A stretch of DNA of 64,000 nucleotides from Mycobacterium paraense. GTDB lineage: Bacteria; Actinomycetota; Actinomycetes; Mycobacteriales; Mycobacteriaceae. The notes beneath the pieces were generated by a model. It saw only the letters and a list, made by a program, of their open reading frames with translations, was not told the origin of the DNA and did not search any database. Shown piece by piece: positions 1-9,313 of the stretch (positions within the stretch are counted from its first letter, which is position 1; each line of letters begins with the position of its first letter). A program made the position numbers and the translations under genes. Location: the NCBI RefSeq assembly GCF_002101815.1, contig NZ_LQPM01000007.1, positions 186,001-250,000 on the forward strand, written 5' to 3'.

Positions 1-2
1 CC

Positions 3-1220
3 GCGGAGAACCCCTTTCCGGTGCGCGCGGTGGCGATCCGGGTCGCGGGCTGGATCGACCGGCTGGGCACCGTCTGGGTCGAGGGCCAATTGGCCCAGAT
101 TTCGATGCGGCCCAACGCCAAAACGGTGTTCATGGTGCTGCGGGACCCGGCCGCCGACATGTCGCTGACCGTGACGTGTTCGCGCGACCTGGTCGCCAAC
201 GCGCCGGTGCGGCTCGACGAGGGCACCCAGGTGGTGGTCTGCGGCAAGCCCTCGTTCTACACCGGGCGGGGCACCTTTTCGTTGCGGCTCAGCGAGATTC
301 GCGCCGTCGGCGTCGGGGAGCTGCTGGCGCGCATCGACCGGCTGCGCCGCCTGCTGGACGCCGAGGGCCTGTTCGACCCGCGGCTCAAGCGGCCAATCCC
401 CTTCCTGCCCAACATGATCGGGCTGATCACCGGGCGGGCCAGCGCCGCCGAACACGACGTGACGACCGTGGCCGGCGCGCGCTGGCCGGCGGTGCGTTTC
501 GCCGTGCGCAACACCGCGGTGCAGGGGCCCAACGCGGTCGCGCAGATCGTCGAGGCGCTGGCCGAACTCGACCGCCACCCCGAGGTAGACGTGATCGTGG
601 TGGCCCGCGGCGGCGGAAGCGTCGAGGATTTGCTCCCGTTCTCCGACGAGACGCTGTGCCGCGCGATCGCGGCGTGCCGCACCCCCGTCATCAGCGCGGT
701 GGGCCACGAACCCGACAACCCGCTGTGCGACCTGGTCGCCGACCTGCGCGCGGCCACCCCCACCGACGCCGCCAAGCGGGTGGTCCCCGACACCGCCGCC
801 GAGCAGCGGCTCATCGACGACCTGCGCCGGCGCAGCGCGCAGGCCCTGCGCAGCTGGGTGTCGCGCGAGCAGCGCCACCTGAGCCAGCTGCGCAGCCGGC
901 CGGTGCTCGCCGAACCGCTGACGGCCTTGACCGCGCGCGCCGACGAAATCCACCGCGCGCGCTCGGCTGTGCGCCGCGACATCCGGCGGCTGGTCGCCGC
1001 GGAGACCGACCGCGTCGGGCACCTGAGCGCGCGGCTGGCCACGCTGGGCCCGGCCGCCACCTTGGCCCGCGGCTACGCCGTGGTGCAGGCGCTTCCCGAC
1101 GCCGGAGCCGCGACGGTGCTGCGCTCGGTCGACGACGCGCCCGCCGGCACCCGGCTGCGGGTGCGGGTGGCCGACGGCGCCGTGGCGGCCGTGAGCGAGG
1201 GAGGCACCGATGGCCACTGA
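3..1220 (+). CDS. xseA: Exodeoxyribonuclease VII large subunit, 5'-truncated by window edge
   Basis: Large subunit of exonuclease VII, a cytoplasmic nuclease that degrades single-stranded DNA in both directions. The frame is already open at base 3 ([17 protein letters not shown]...), so the true start lies left of the window; the GTG at 21 is internal. An OB-fold domain covers roughly the first 100 residues, followed by the catalytic XseA domain with the conserved VVARGGGS segment and [13 protein letters not shown], then a coiled-coil C-terminal region. It overlaps xseB by 11 nt, indicating translational coupling. About 405 residues are visible, close to the full family length, so only a few residues are missing. 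Identification is firm. Confidence 0.95.
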   Translation, partial: AENPFPVRAVAIRVAGWIDRLGTVWVEGQLAQISMRPNAKTVFMVLRDPAADMSLTVTCSRDLVANAPVRLDEGTQVVVCGKPSFYTGRGTFSLRLSEIRAVGVGELLARIDRLRRLLDAEGLFDPRLKRPIPFLPNMIGLITGRASAAEHDVTTVAGARWPAVRFAVRNTAVQGPNAVAQIVEALAELDRHPEVDVIVVARGGGSVEDLLPFSDETLCRAIAACRTPVISAVGHEPDNPLCDLVADLRAATPTDAAKRVVPDTAAEQRLIDDLRRRSAQALRSWVSREQRHLSQLRSRPVLAEPLTALTARADEIHRARSAVRRDIRRLVAAETDRVGHLSARLATLGPAATLARGYAVVQALPDAGAATVLRSVDDAPAGTRLRVRVADGAVAAVSEGGTDGH

Positions 1221-1446
1221 CGAGGAGCAGCCGATTACGCCCATTAGTCAGCTCGGCTACGAAGCCTGCCGCGACGAGTTGATCGAGGTGGTGCGGCTGC
1301 TCGAGCAGGGCGGCCTGGACCTGGACGCGTCGCTGAAGCTGTGGGAGCGAGGCGAGGAACTCGCAAGACGCTGTGAAGAGCACTTAGCTGGCGCCCGCAA
1401 GCGGGTGGAGGACGCGCTCGCGGCGGGCCAGCCGGACGAGGGCTGA
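1210..1446 (+). CDS. xseB: Exodeoxyribonuclease VII small subunit
   Basis: 78-residue small subunit that forms a helical multimer around XseA and is needed for exonuclease VII activity. The sequence has the typical XseB signature: a short helix with [19 protein letters not shown], then [24 protein letters not shown]. The ATG at 1210 sits inside the end of xseA, the usual arrangement for this pair. Length and position match the family exactly. Confidence 0.95.
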   Translation: MATDEEQPITPISQLGYEACRDELIEVVRLLEQGGLDLDASLKLWERGEELARRCEEHLAGARKRVEDALAAGQPDEG

Positions 1447-1523
1447 CGGACGGCGGTGTCACCGCACCAGCCGGCGGAGCTTTGGAACACGTTTCAGTTT
1501 TTCTCGGCTATGCTTCGCGAACT

Positions 1524-2612
1524 ATGGGTGATCCATCACTGACGACCGAACTGGGCCGGGTCCTGGTCACCGGCGGCTCGGGGTTTGTCGGCGCCAACCT
1601 CGTGACCACGCTGCTCGACCGCGGACACCGGGTGCGGTCGTTCGACCGCGCCCCCTCGCCGCTTGCCGAGCACCCCAACCTGGAGGTGCTGCAGGGCGAC
1701 ATCACCGACGCGGGCGTTTGCGCGGCGGCGGTGGACGGCATCGACACGGTGTTCCACACCGCCGCGCTCATCGAGCTGATGGGCGGCGCGTCGGTCAGCG
1801 ACGAATACCGTCAGCGCAGCTTCGCCGTCAACGTCGGCGGCACCGAGAACCTGGTGCACGCGGGGCGGGCGGCCGGGGTGAAGCGGTTCGTCTACACCTC
1901 GTCCAACAGCGTGGTGATGGGCGGGCAGAACATCGCAGGCGGTGACGAGACGCTGCCCTACACCGACAGGTTCAACGACCTCTACACCGAGACCAAGGTG
2001 GTCGCCGAGCGATTCGTCTTGAGCCAGAACGGTGTCGGCGACATGCTGACGTGCGCGATCCGGCCCAGCGGCATCTGGGGCCGTGGCGACCAGACGATGT
2101 TTCGCAGGCTGTTCGAAAGCGTGATCGCCGGCCACGTCAAGGTGCTGATCGGCCGCAAGTCGGCCCGCCTCGATAACTCTTACGTGCACAACCTGATTCA
2201 CGGCTTCATCCTGGCCGCCCAGCACCTGGTGCCCGGCGGGACCGCGCCCGGTCAGGCGTACTTCATCAACGACGCCGACCCGATCAACATGTTCGAGTTC
2301 GCCCGGCCGGTCGTCGAGGCCTGCGGGGTGAACTGGCCGCGGGTGCGGGTCAACGGGCCGCTGGTCCGCGCGGCCATGAGCGGTTGGCAGCGCATGCACT
2401 TCCGGTTCGGCATACCGGCCCCGCTGCTCGAGCCGCTGGCCGTCGAGCGGCTCTATCTGGACAACTACTTCTCGATCGACAAGGCCCGCCGCGACTTGGG
2501 CTACGAGCCGCTGTTCACCACCGACAAGGCGATGTCGGAGTGCCTGCCCTATTACGTCGAGTTGTTCCAGCAGATGAAAGGCCAGGCGCAGCAGGCCAAG
2601 TCGGCGGGCTAA
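1524..2612 (+). CDS. 3beta-hydroxysteroid dehydrogenase (Rv1106c-like)
   Basis: NAD-dependent extended short-chain dehydrogenase of about 362 residues, orthologous by sequence and order to M. tuberculosis Rv1106c, which oxidises cholesterol or pregnenolone at the 3-OH and isomerises the double bond. Visible features are the Rossmann motif TGGSGFVGANLV near the N-terminus, the acidic FDRAP loop after beta-2, and a YTETK (YxxxK) catalytic pair in the middle. A TTG at 1482 would add 14 residues, but ATG 1524 starts the protein just before the conserved TTELGRVLVTGG. It follows xseB by 77 bp on the same strand. A complete ketosteroid-isomerase gene is also present in this window at 20448. Confidence 0.88.
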   Translation: MGDPSLTTELGRVLVTGGSGFVGANLVTTLLDRGHRVRSFDRAPSPLAEHPNLEVLQGDITDAGVCAAAVDGIDTVFHTAALIELMGGASVSDEYRQRSFAVNVGGTENLVHAGRAAGVKRFVYTSSNSVVMGGQNIAGGDETLPYTDRFNDLYTETKVVAERFVLSQNGVGDMLTCAIRPSGIWGRGDQTMFRRLFESVIAGHVKVLIGRKSARLDNSYVHNLIHGFILAAQHLVPGGTAPGQAYFINDADPINMFEFARPVVEACGVNWPRVRVNGPLVRAAMSGWQRMHFRFGIPAPLLEPLAVERLYLDNYFSIDKARRDLGYEPLFTTDKAMSECLPYYVELFQQMKGQAQQAKSAG

Positions 2613-2698
2613 CGGCACCCACGTCCAGATCGACGTGAGCGCGCAACCCACTCGCAGTTCTTCGCGCCGGCGTCAATTTCGATGAAATGCCGCCGACC

Positions 2699-4243
2699 CT
2701 ACCGGAAGCTCACCATCTCGTCGCCCCACGCGGCGCGGATGTGCGCATCGACATAACTGGCGAGGGTGTCGCGCTTGTCGATGAGCAGGCAGGCGCGGTC
2801 GACGTCCTGGTACGGCGTCCAATCCGGCTCGCCGTCGGGGCCCGCGGGCTTGCCGTGGGTGGCGAAGTTGGTCCACCGGGTGCGCACCCTCTTCGAGATC
2901 GCCTTGGCGGTCCGCGTCCCGCCGAGGCGCAGCGTCGGGTCCCCCTGCGCGCCCAGATTGCCCCAGACGTAAGGCAACTCGGTGGCGTGGGCGGCGTTGA
3001 CCAGCAGCAGCTTGAGCAACGGCGTCGCGTAGTCGAAGCGGTACAGATACACCGGCGCCACCTTGCCGTGGCCCTCGGCCAGCCACACCGACGGCATCCG
3101 GAACCCGGCGTCGGTCGCGATGCTCAAAAACCTTGCCCTGCGCCCCAATCGCGAGTAGGCCGCCACGATCTGCTCCTGGGTGGGCAGTTGGAGGTCGGGC
3201 TGCTCCGCGGCTATCTGGGTGAACATCGACGTGATCGCGCGCGGGGTGATCGGCATCAGCGGCGAGCGCATCAACCGGAACAGCGCCGCCTCATGCCTGT
3301 TGGTGCCGATGATCAACGGCACCGGGTGCGAGTGACCCGCCTGCGCCAACTTGACCGGATAGTCGTGCAGCAGTTCACCGTCGACGATCGGGACGAACGC
3401 GAGCGTGCCCGGGTTGCGCGCGGGCACTTCGTCGAACACCTCCTGCGACGCGGCCAGGATGGCCGCGATCGGAGCGTCGGCCAGCGTATCCGCGTCGGAG
3501 GGGTCGATTCCCAGCTTGTCGAGGAAGCTCACGGCGACCCGGCGGGCCCGGTCGCTGTCGTACACCGATGTGGCGGGCGAGCTTTGGGCGATCGCGCCGG
3601 CGAACAGGCCAGCGGCCGCGGGGACGGTCAAAAGCGTCGTGACGATCCCCGCGCCGGCGGATTCGCCGAACAGCGTGACCCTTTCGGGATCGCCGCCGAA
3701 CGCGGCGATGTTGTCGCGCACCCAGCGCAACGCGGCCAGCACGTCGTGCAGCCCGATGTTCGGGTCGAAGCGGCGCCGCGGCGTGCTGAAGGACGACAGG
3801 TCCAGAAAGCCCAGGGCCCCAAGCCGATAGTTGACCGTCACGACGATCACGTCGCCGCCGGTGACCAGGCGGTGGGCGTCGTACAGGGGCTGGCTGCTCG
3901 ACCCCAGCACGTAGGCGCCGCCATGCAGCCACACCATCACCGGCTTGGCGTCGCCGGGCCGGGCGTCCGCCGGGGCCCAGACGTTCAGTCTCAGACAGTC
4001 TTCGGCGCGCGGCGCTCCGAGTTCCAGTGGCATGTTCGGAAAGTCGGGTTGCGGGCAGGCGGGCCCGTAGGAGGTGGCGTCGACGACGTTGCCCCATGGC
4101 GGCGGGGGCTCCGGGAGCCGGAAACGCAGGTCGGCGACGGGCGGCGCGGCGTAGCGAATGCCCTTCCACGTCTGCACGTCGCCGTCGGTGGCGCCGCGGA
4201 CCGGGCCATAAGTCGTTTCGACCACGCGGTTGTCGGTCGCCAT
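2699..4243 (-). CDS. Type B carboxylesterase (para-nitrobenzyl esterase family), intact
   Basis: 514-residue alpha/beta hydrolase of the cholinesterase/type B carboxylesterase family, predicted to cleave short-chain esters. The catalytic triad is readable: Ser195 in FGESAGAG, Glu318 in TNRHEAALF and His419 in NAAHATELPYVWG. The oxyanion-hole HGGAY is near residue 107, and EDCLRLNVWAP is the family signature. No signal peptide is obvious, so it is probably cytoplasmic. In M. tuberculosis, as I remember it, the same locus is two shorter genes (Rv1104 and Rv1105), probably decay products; here the frame is complete. The start ATG at 4243 immediately precedes the conserved VVETTYGPVRG. Confidence 0.9.
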   Translation of the reverse strand: MATDNRVVETTYGPVRGATDGDVQTWKGIRYAAPPVADLRFRLPEPPPPWGNVVDATSYGPACPQPDFPNMPLELGAPRAEDCLRLNVWAPADARPGDAKPVMVWLHGGAYVLGSSSQPLYDAHRLVTGGDVIVVTVNYRLGALGFLDLSSFSTPRRRFDPNIGLHDVLAALRWVRDNIAAFGGDPERVTLFGESAGAGIVTTLLTVPAAAGLFAGAIAQSSPATSVYDSDRARRVAVSFLDKLGIDPSDADTLADAPIAAILAASQEVFDEVPARNPGTLAFVPIVDGELLHDYPVKLAQAGHSHPVPLIIGTNRHEAALFRLMRSPLMPITPRAITSMFTQIAAEQPDLQLPTQEQIVAAYSRLGRRARFLSIATDAGFRMPSVWLAEGHGKVAPVYLYRFDYATPLLKLLLVNAAHATELPYVWGNLGAQGDPTLRLGGTRTAKAISKRVRTRWTNFATHGKPAGPDGEPDWTPYQDVDRACLLIDKRDTLASYVDAHIRAAWGDEMVSFR

Positions 4244-4258
4244 GCGCTGAGAAACTTC

Positions 4259-5056
4259 CTAACTAAGCCGCTCGGTTAGGAATTGGACTACCCGTTTGCG
4301 GGCTTCATAAGCGGGTTGGCCGTCGACTTCGCGGACCTCGTCGGTCAGTACCGAGTGCGCGCCCTTGGCGAAGCCGCCCTCGTTGCCGGGGCCCGAGTCG
4401 ATCTCGATGACCTCGAACGCGTCGCCGAGCCGCGCCTTGAGCGTCGCGAACCGTTCCCGCGGCACGACGTTGTCCTCGCTGAAGCGCAGGCCCATCGCGC
4501 ACAGGCCGTCGTTGGCGCAGCGATCGGCGACGCTGGCCAGCTCGGACTCGCTCAGCCCCGGATCGGCGCGTCGCGCACGGCCCAACGGCAGTGGCACCGA
4601 CGGCTGGGACAGCACCGGGGCCAGCACGCTGTCGTCGACGGCGGCGGCCAGCGCGAAGCCCCCGGTGAAGCATTGGCCGATGACGCCGACGCCCTTGCCC
4701 GGCGTCGACGCGTTGAGGTCGCGGGCCAGGGCGCGCAGAAACATCGACACCGGCCGCTGCTTGTTGGTGGCGAACGCCGCGAATTCCCTTGCGACGCAGG
4801 CCCGCGCGATCGAGGTGAGGATGTAGCCGCCCGTCTTCGCCTTACCCGGCTCGCCGAACAGGGAGGGGATGGCGACGGTGAAGCCGTTGTCCACCAGGTG
4901 ATTACCCAGGCCCAGCACACCGGGGTGGATGCCGGGGATCTCGGGGATGAGCACCACCCCGGGTCCGGCGCCCTTGCGGTAGACGTCGTGGGTGTAGCCG
5001 CCGCCGCTGAACGGCGCCACCGACCATCCGGACAGGTCTGCTTCGGGTGCGGTCAC
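4259..5056 (-). CDS. Dienelactone hydrolase family protein
   Basis: 265-residue alpha/beta hydrolase with a cysteine nucleophile (Cys129 in GVIGQCFTGGFALA), the hallmark of dienelactone hydrolases. The conserved GPGVVLIPEIPGIHP segment forms the N-terminal strand and loop. The true substrate is unknown, as most actinobacterial members are uncharacterised. The start is set at the GTG at 5056, preceded on the minus strand by a purine-rich AAGGGAAGG ribosome-binding site; a much longer open frame upstream runs antisense to glpX and is not coding. It lies 11 bp downstream of the DUF4245 gene and 15 bp upstream of the esterase, all on the minus strand, so these three may be one transcript. Confidence 0.8.
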   Translation of the reverse strand: MTAPEADLSGWSVAPFSGGGYTHDVYRKGAGPGVVLIPEIPGIHPGVLGLGNHLVDNGFTVAIPSLFGEPGKAKTGGYILTSIARACVAREFAAFATNKQRPVSMFLRALARDLNASTPGKGVGVIGQCFTGGFALAAAVDDSVLAPVLSQPSVPLPLGRARRADPGLSESELASVADRCANDGLCAMGLRFSEDNVVPRERFATLKARLGDAFEVIEIDSGPGNEGGFAKGAHSVLTDEVREVDGQPAYEARKRVVQFLTERLS

Positions 5057-5067
5057 GTGCCTTCCCT

Positions 5068-5742
5068 TCAGTGCGCGGGTAGCGGTGGCTGGGATTGCGT
5101 CGCCGCCGCCAGCGTACGGAACTGATCGGCGCCACCGGCGCCGGTGATCGCGATCTGGGTGGCCCCGCCCGGGCCGGTGAGCCTGGTGGTCCAGACCGGC
5201 TCGGCGTCGGTGTCGTTCTGGCCGGCGCCCCGGTAGACGACCCAGGTGGTGCCGTCGACGTCGGCCGTCCCGGTCGGATACGCCGACGCACGGATCGAGC
5301 CGACGAGCCTGTCCTCGTCGGCGTTGCTCTGGGTCAGGCGCAGATACATGCCCGCGGGGGTGATGTAGCCCACGGTCGAGGTGGCCGCGTTGAGCCGCTG
5401 GCCCGTGGCGGGATCCTTGCGACCGCCCTCGATGCCGCCGCGGCCGCCGGAGTTGGCGTGCCAATCGGCCGGTAACCGGGGCAGCCGGATGGGGAACCCC
5501 AGCGTCTGGGCGTCGGCCCGCAGCGCCCCCGCCGCGTCGTAGGCCGGAATCACCCCTTTGTCGGTCCCCACCGGCTGGAACGAACACATTCCCACCAGGC
5601 CGGCGAGCACGATGCACCCGATCACCAGCGGTATGAGCGACCAGAACATGTCGCGCCCGTCCTGCAGCAGCCGCGGCTTGGCCGCGCGGGGCGCCGGCGC
5701 CGGCTCGCCTACCTCGGCGTTCGGCTGCGGCTGCTCGGTCAT
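5068..5742 (-). CDS. DUF4245 membrane-anchored protein (Rv1100-like)
   Basis: 224-residue protein with one N-terminal membrane segment (about residues 34-54, starting [20 protein letters not shown]) followed by an extracytoplasmic DUF4245 domain. The function is unknown; orthologues sit beside glpX in mycobacteria, as here. The start ATG at 5742 gives MTEQPQ. An upstream in-frame extension to 5997 would overlap glpX antisense and is not supported. It is divergent from glpX with 55 bp between starts, so both promoters lie in that short space. Confidence 0.82.
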   Translation of the reverse strand: MTEQPQPNAEVGEPAPAPRAAKPRLLQDGRDMFWSLIPLVIGCIVLAGLVGMCSFQPVGTDKGVIPAYDAAGALRADAQTLGFPIRLPRLPADWHANSGGRGGIEGGRKDPATGQRLNAATSTVGYITPAGMYLRLTQSNADEDRLVGSIRASAYPTGTADVDGTTWVVYRGAGQNDTDAEPVWTTRLTGPGGATQIAITGAGGADQFRTLAAATQSQPPLPAH

Positions 5743-5797
5743 GCCCCGAGTATCCCAGTTCCCGCAGACCGATCCGCTTCTGGGACAATCTCCAACC

Positions 5798-6838
5798 ATG
5801 ACAGCATCGCAGCCACGGTCGCGCGGCGAAGCACCAGACCGCAACCTGGCCCTGGAACTGGTACGTGTCACCGAGGCCGGCGCCATGGCCGCCGGCCGCT
5901 GGGTGGGCCGCGGCGACAAGGAGGGCGGCGACGGGGCGGCCGTCGACGCGATGCGCGAACTGGTCAACACGGTGTCGATGCGCGGCGTGGTGGTCATCGG
6001 CGAGGGCGAGAAGGACCACGCGCCGATGCTCTACAACGGCGAGGAGGTCGGCAACGGCGACGGTCCGGACTGCGACTTCGCCGTCGACCCCATCGACGGC
6101 ACCACGCTGATGAGCAAGGGCATGCCCAACGCCATCTCGGTGTTGGCGGTGGCCGACCGGGGCGCGATGTTCGACCCGTCGGCGGTGTTCTACATGAACA
6201 AGATCGCCGTCGGGCCCGAGGCCGCCGACGTGCTCGACATCACCGCACCGATCGCCGAGAACATCAAGGCCGTCGCGAAGGTGAAGGCGCTGTCGGTGCG
6301 CGACATGACGGTCTGCATCCTGGACCGGCCGCGGCACGCCCAGCTGATCGAGGACGTCCGCGCGACCGGGGCCCGCATCCGGCTGATCACCGACGGCGAC
6401 GTCGCCGGCGCCATCTCGGCCTGCCGGTACCTGTCGGGCACCGACATGCTGGCCGGCATCGGCGGCACCCCGGAGGGCATCATCGCCGCGGCCGCGATCC
6501 GCTGCATGGGCGGCGCCATCCAGGCGCAGCTGGCGCCCAAGGACGACGAGGAACGCCAGAAGGCGATCGACGCCGGCCACGACGTCGACCGGGTGCTGAC
6601 CACCGAGGACCTGGTGTCCGGCGAGAACGTGTTCTTCTGCGCCACCGGGGTGACCAACGGCGACCTGCTCAAGGGGGTGCAGTATTACCCGGGCGGCTGC
6701 ACCACCCAGTCGATCGTGATGCGGTCGAAGTCCGGAACGGTCCGCATGATCGAGGCGTACCACCGGCTGTCCAAGCTCAACGAGTACTCCGCGATCGACT
6801 TCACCGGCGACAGCTCTGCCGCCTATCCCCTGCCCTGA
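5798..6838 (+). CDS. glpX: Class II fructose-1,6-bisphosphatase
   Basis: 346-residue GlpX, the main gluconeogenic fructose-1,6-bisphosphatase of mycobacteria, which lack a class I enzyme. Visible are the metal-binding [11 protein letters not shown], the VDPIDGTTL phosphatase signature, and the substrate loops [10 protein letters not shown] and GIGGTPEGI. The ATG at 5798 gives [16 protein letters not shown]; the N-terminus before [20 protein letters not shown] is the variable part in mycobacteria. fum follows after 26 bp on the same strand, linking gluconeogenesis and the TCA cycle in one likely transcript. Confidence 0.96.
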   Translation: MTASQPRSRGEAPDRNLALELVRVTEAGAMAAGRWVGRGDKEGGDGAAVDAMRELVNTVSMRGVVVIGEGEKDHAPMLYNGEEVGNGDGPDCDFAVDPIDGTTLMSKGMPNAISVLAVADRGAMFDPSAVFYMNKIAVGPEAADVLDITAPIAENIKAVAKVKALSVRDMTVCILDRPRHAQLIEDVRATGARIRLITDGDVAGAISACRYLSGTDMLAGIGGTPEGIIAAAAIRCMGGAIQAQLAPKDDEERQKAIDAGHDVDRVLTTEDLVSGENVFFCATGVTNGDLLKGVQYYPGGCTTQSIVMRSKSGTVRMIEAYHRLSKLNEYSAIDFTGDSSAAYPLP

Positions 6839-6864
6839 ACCCACACCACCGAGGACTGCTACCA

Positions 6865-8274
6865 ATGGCCGATGGCGCCACCGATACCGAATACCGCATC
6901 GAGCACGACACCATGGGCGAGGTCCGGGTGCCCGCGAAAGCGTTGTGGCGCGCGCAAACCCAGCGCGCGGTCGAGAACTTCCCGATCTCGGGCCGGGGCC
7001 TGGAGCGCGCCCAGATCCGCGCGCTCGGCCTGCTGAAGGGCGCCTGCGCCCAGGTGAACAAGGACCTGGGCCTGCTGGCGCCGGAGAAGGCGGACGCGAT
7101 CATCGCCGCGGCCGGCGAGATCGCCGACGGCCAACACGACGACCAGTTCCCCATCGACGTGTTCCAAACCGGTTCCGGCACAAGCTCGAACATGAACACC
7201 AACGAGGTGATCGCGTCCATCGCGGCGGCCAACGGTGTGACGGTGCACCCCAACGACGACGTCAACATGTCGCAGTCGTCCAACGACACCTTCCCGACGG
7301 CCACCCACATCGCGGCCACCGAGGCCGCGGTGCGCCACCTCATCCCGGCCCTCGAGGTGCTGCACGAGGCGCTGGCGAGCAAGGCCCGCGAGTGGCACAC
7401 GGTCGTCAAATCCGGGCGCACCCACCTGATGGACGCCGTCCCGGTGACCCTGGGCCAGGAGTTCAGCGGATACGCCCGCCAGATCGAGGCCGGCATCGAG
7501 CGGGTCCGCGCGACGCTGCCGCGGCTGGGCGAGCTGGCCATCGGCGGCACCGCGGTGGGCACCGGGCTCAACGCTCCCGACGGTTTCGGCGCCAAGGTGG
7601 TCGAGACGCTGGTCGCCTCCACCGGCTTGGGCGAATTGCGCCCGGCGGCAAACTCTTTCGAGGCGCAGGCCGCCCGCGACGGGCTGGTGGAGGCCTCGGG
7701 CGCGCTGCGCACCATCGCGGTGTCACTGACCAAGATCGCCAACGACGTCCGCTGGATGGGGTCGGGGCCGCTGACCGGCCTGGCCGAGATCCAGCTGCCG
7801 GACCTGCAGCCGGGCAGCTCGATCATGCCGGGCAAGGTCAATCCCGTTCTGCCCGAGGCCGTCACGCAGGTCGCGGCGCAGGTGATCGGCAACGACGCCG
7901 CGATCGCCTGGGGCGGCGCCAGCGGGGCGTTCGAGCTGAACGTCTACATCCCGATGATGGCCCGCAACATCCTCGAGTCCTTCAAGTTGTTGACCAACGT
8001 CTCGAAGCTGTTCGCGGAGCGCTGCATCGTCGGGCTGAGGGCCAACGTCGAGCACCTGCGCGAGCTGGCCGAGTCGTCGCCGTCCATCGTGACGCCGCTG
8101 AATTCGGCGATCGGCTACGAGGAGGCCGCCGCCGTGGCCAAGCAGGCGCTCAAGGAGCGCAAGACGATTCGCCAGACCGTCATCGACCGCGGCCTGATCG
8201 GTGACAAGCTGTCGGAAGAGGAGCTGGACCGCCGCCTCGATGTGCTGGCGATGGCCCGAGTACAGGACCAGTGA
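6865..8274 (+). CDS. fum: Class II fumarate hydratase
   Basis: 469-residue FumC-type fumarase, iron-independent, converting fumarate and malate in the TCA cycle. Readable motifs are [13 protein letters not shown], the [10 protein letters not shown] loop, [17 protein letters not shown] and the catalytic [12 protein letters not shown] signature. Length matches the M. tuberculosis enzyme. It is downstream of glpX and 31 bp upstream of a Pro/Gly-rich membrane protein gene on the same strand. Confidence 0.96.
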   Translation: MADGATDTEYRIEHDTMGEVRVPAKALWRAQTQRAVENFPISGRGLERAQIRALGLLKGACAQVNKDLGLLAPEKADAIIAAAGEIADGQHDDQFPIDVFQTGSGTSSNMNTNEVIASIAAANGVTVHPNDDVNMSQSSNDTFPTATHIAATEAAVRHLIPALEVLHEALASKAREWHTVVKSGRTHLMDAVPVTLGQEFSGYARQIEAGIERVRATLPRLGELAIGGTAVGTGLNAPDGFGAKVVETLVASTGLGELRPAANSFEAQAARDGLVEASGALRTIAVSLTKIANDVRWMGSGPLTGLAEIQLPDLQPGSSIMPGKVNPVLPEAVTQVAAQVIGNDAAIAWGGASGAFELNVYIPMMARNILESFKLLTNVSKLFAERCIVGLRANVEHLRELAESSPSIVTPLNSAIGYEEAAAVAKQALKERKTIRQTVIDRGLIGDKLSEEELDRRLDVLAMARVQDQ

Positions 8275-8305
8275 AGCCGGAGGACTAGATGATGGTGGTT
8301 CAGCG

Positions 8306-9313
8306 ATGACGGCTCCCCCCGGCGGGCCGTACGGCCAGGATCCCTACGGGTCCAATCCCTATGGGCAGGGCCCTTATTGGGGCGGGCCGCCGCAGGGCGG
8401 AGGCTACCCCCCGAGCGGGCCGCCGCAAGGCGGCTACCCGCCGGGCGGTCCGCCGCCGGGCGCCCCTCCGCAAGGCGGCTACCCGTACCCACCGCCCGGC
8501 GGAGGCCAGTACGCGCCCCCGCCGTATCCCCCACCCGCTCAGCAGGTGCCGCCCGGCTGGCCGGGCGGCCCCTATCCGCCGGGGCAGCCGCCCCGCGGGC
8601 CGCGCTCCAAGGCGCCGTGGTTGATCGTCGCCGCGCTCGCGGTGCTGGCCGTCATCGTGCTGGTGATACTCGTCGTGCTCGGGCTCAACAGCGGCAACAA
8701 GCCGAACAAGGCCGCGCCCTCGACGGGCCCCTCGTCGACCAGCGCCCCGTCGTCGCAGCCGAACAACTCCCAGCAGACCGCGACGGGCTGCACGCCCAAC
8801 GTCTCCGGCGGCGACAAGCCCGTCGGCGACACCGTCAGCGCGGGCAAGCTGTCGTTCCCGATCAGCGCAACGCCGGGTTGGCAAGGCTTTTCGGATGACC
8901 AGACCCCCAACCTGATCGGCGCCGTGGGCGTCGGGGCCGAGGTGCCCGGCGCCAGCCAGTGGATGATGCAGGCGGAGGTCGCCATCACCAACTTCGTGCC
9001 CAGCATGGACGTCGCCGCGCAGGCGTCGAAGCTGATGAACTGCGTGGCCAACGGGCCCGGCTACGCCAACGCGACGCCCACCCTCGGGCCGACGAAGACG
9101 TCGTCGACGACCGTCGACGGGGTCAAGGCCGCCCGCGTGGACGCCGACGTGACGATCGCCGACCCGGCACGCAACGTGAAGGGCGACTCGCTGGTCATCA
9201 TCGCCGTCGACACCAAGCCGGTCACCATCTTCTTGGGCGCGACGCCCATCGGCGACGCCGGTTCGGCGGGGATCATCAACGGGGTTGTCGCGGCTCTGAA
9301 GGTAAAGAAGTAG
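8306..9313 (+). CDS. Proline/glycine-rich single-pass membrane protein (Rv1097c-like)
   Basis: 335-residue protein. Residues 1 to about 100 are a low-complexity Gly/Pro/Tyr-rich cytoplasmic segment with repeated GGYPP and GGPPQ units, followed by one membrane helix (about 106-130, APWLIVAALAVLAVIVLVIL). A Ser/Thr/Pro linker then leads to an extracytoplasmic domain containing two cysteines. The same architecture (disordered GYP-rich N-terminus, TM, secreted domain) is common in mycobacteria and some members bind FHA or kinase partners; the function here is unknown. The ATG at 8306 is chosen because the upstream frame overlaps fum. Its 3' end overlaps the convergent cyclase gene by 38 bp. Confidence 0.82.
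   Translation: MTAPPGGPYGQDPYGSNPYGQGPYWGGPPQGGGYPPSGPPQGGYPPGGPPPGAPPQGGYPYPPPGGGQYAPPPYPPPAQQVPPGWPGGPYPPGQPPRGPRSKAPWLIVAALAVLAVIVLVILVVLGLNSGNKPNKAAPSTGPSSTSAPSSQPNNSQQTATGCTPNVSGGDKPVGDTVSAGKLSFPISATPGWQGFSDDQTPNLIGAVGVGAEVPGASQWMMQAEVAITNFVPSMDVAAQASKLMNCVANGPGYANATPTLGPTKTSSTTVDGVKAARVDADVTIADPARNVKGDSLVIIAVDTKPVTIFLGATPIGDAGSAGIINGVVAALKVKK

Noticed and set aside
4259..6865. An 868-codon minus-strand open frame
   Set aside because: Only its last about 265 codons have a conserved product (dienelactone hydrolase). The rest is antisense to glpX and the DUF4245 gene and is a high-GC artefact.
8306..8620. GGYPP-type repeats as a possible CRISPR or tandem DNA repeat
   Set aside because: They are imperfect codon-level repeats encoding the disordered N-terminus of a membrane protein; spacing is irregular and there are no spacers.
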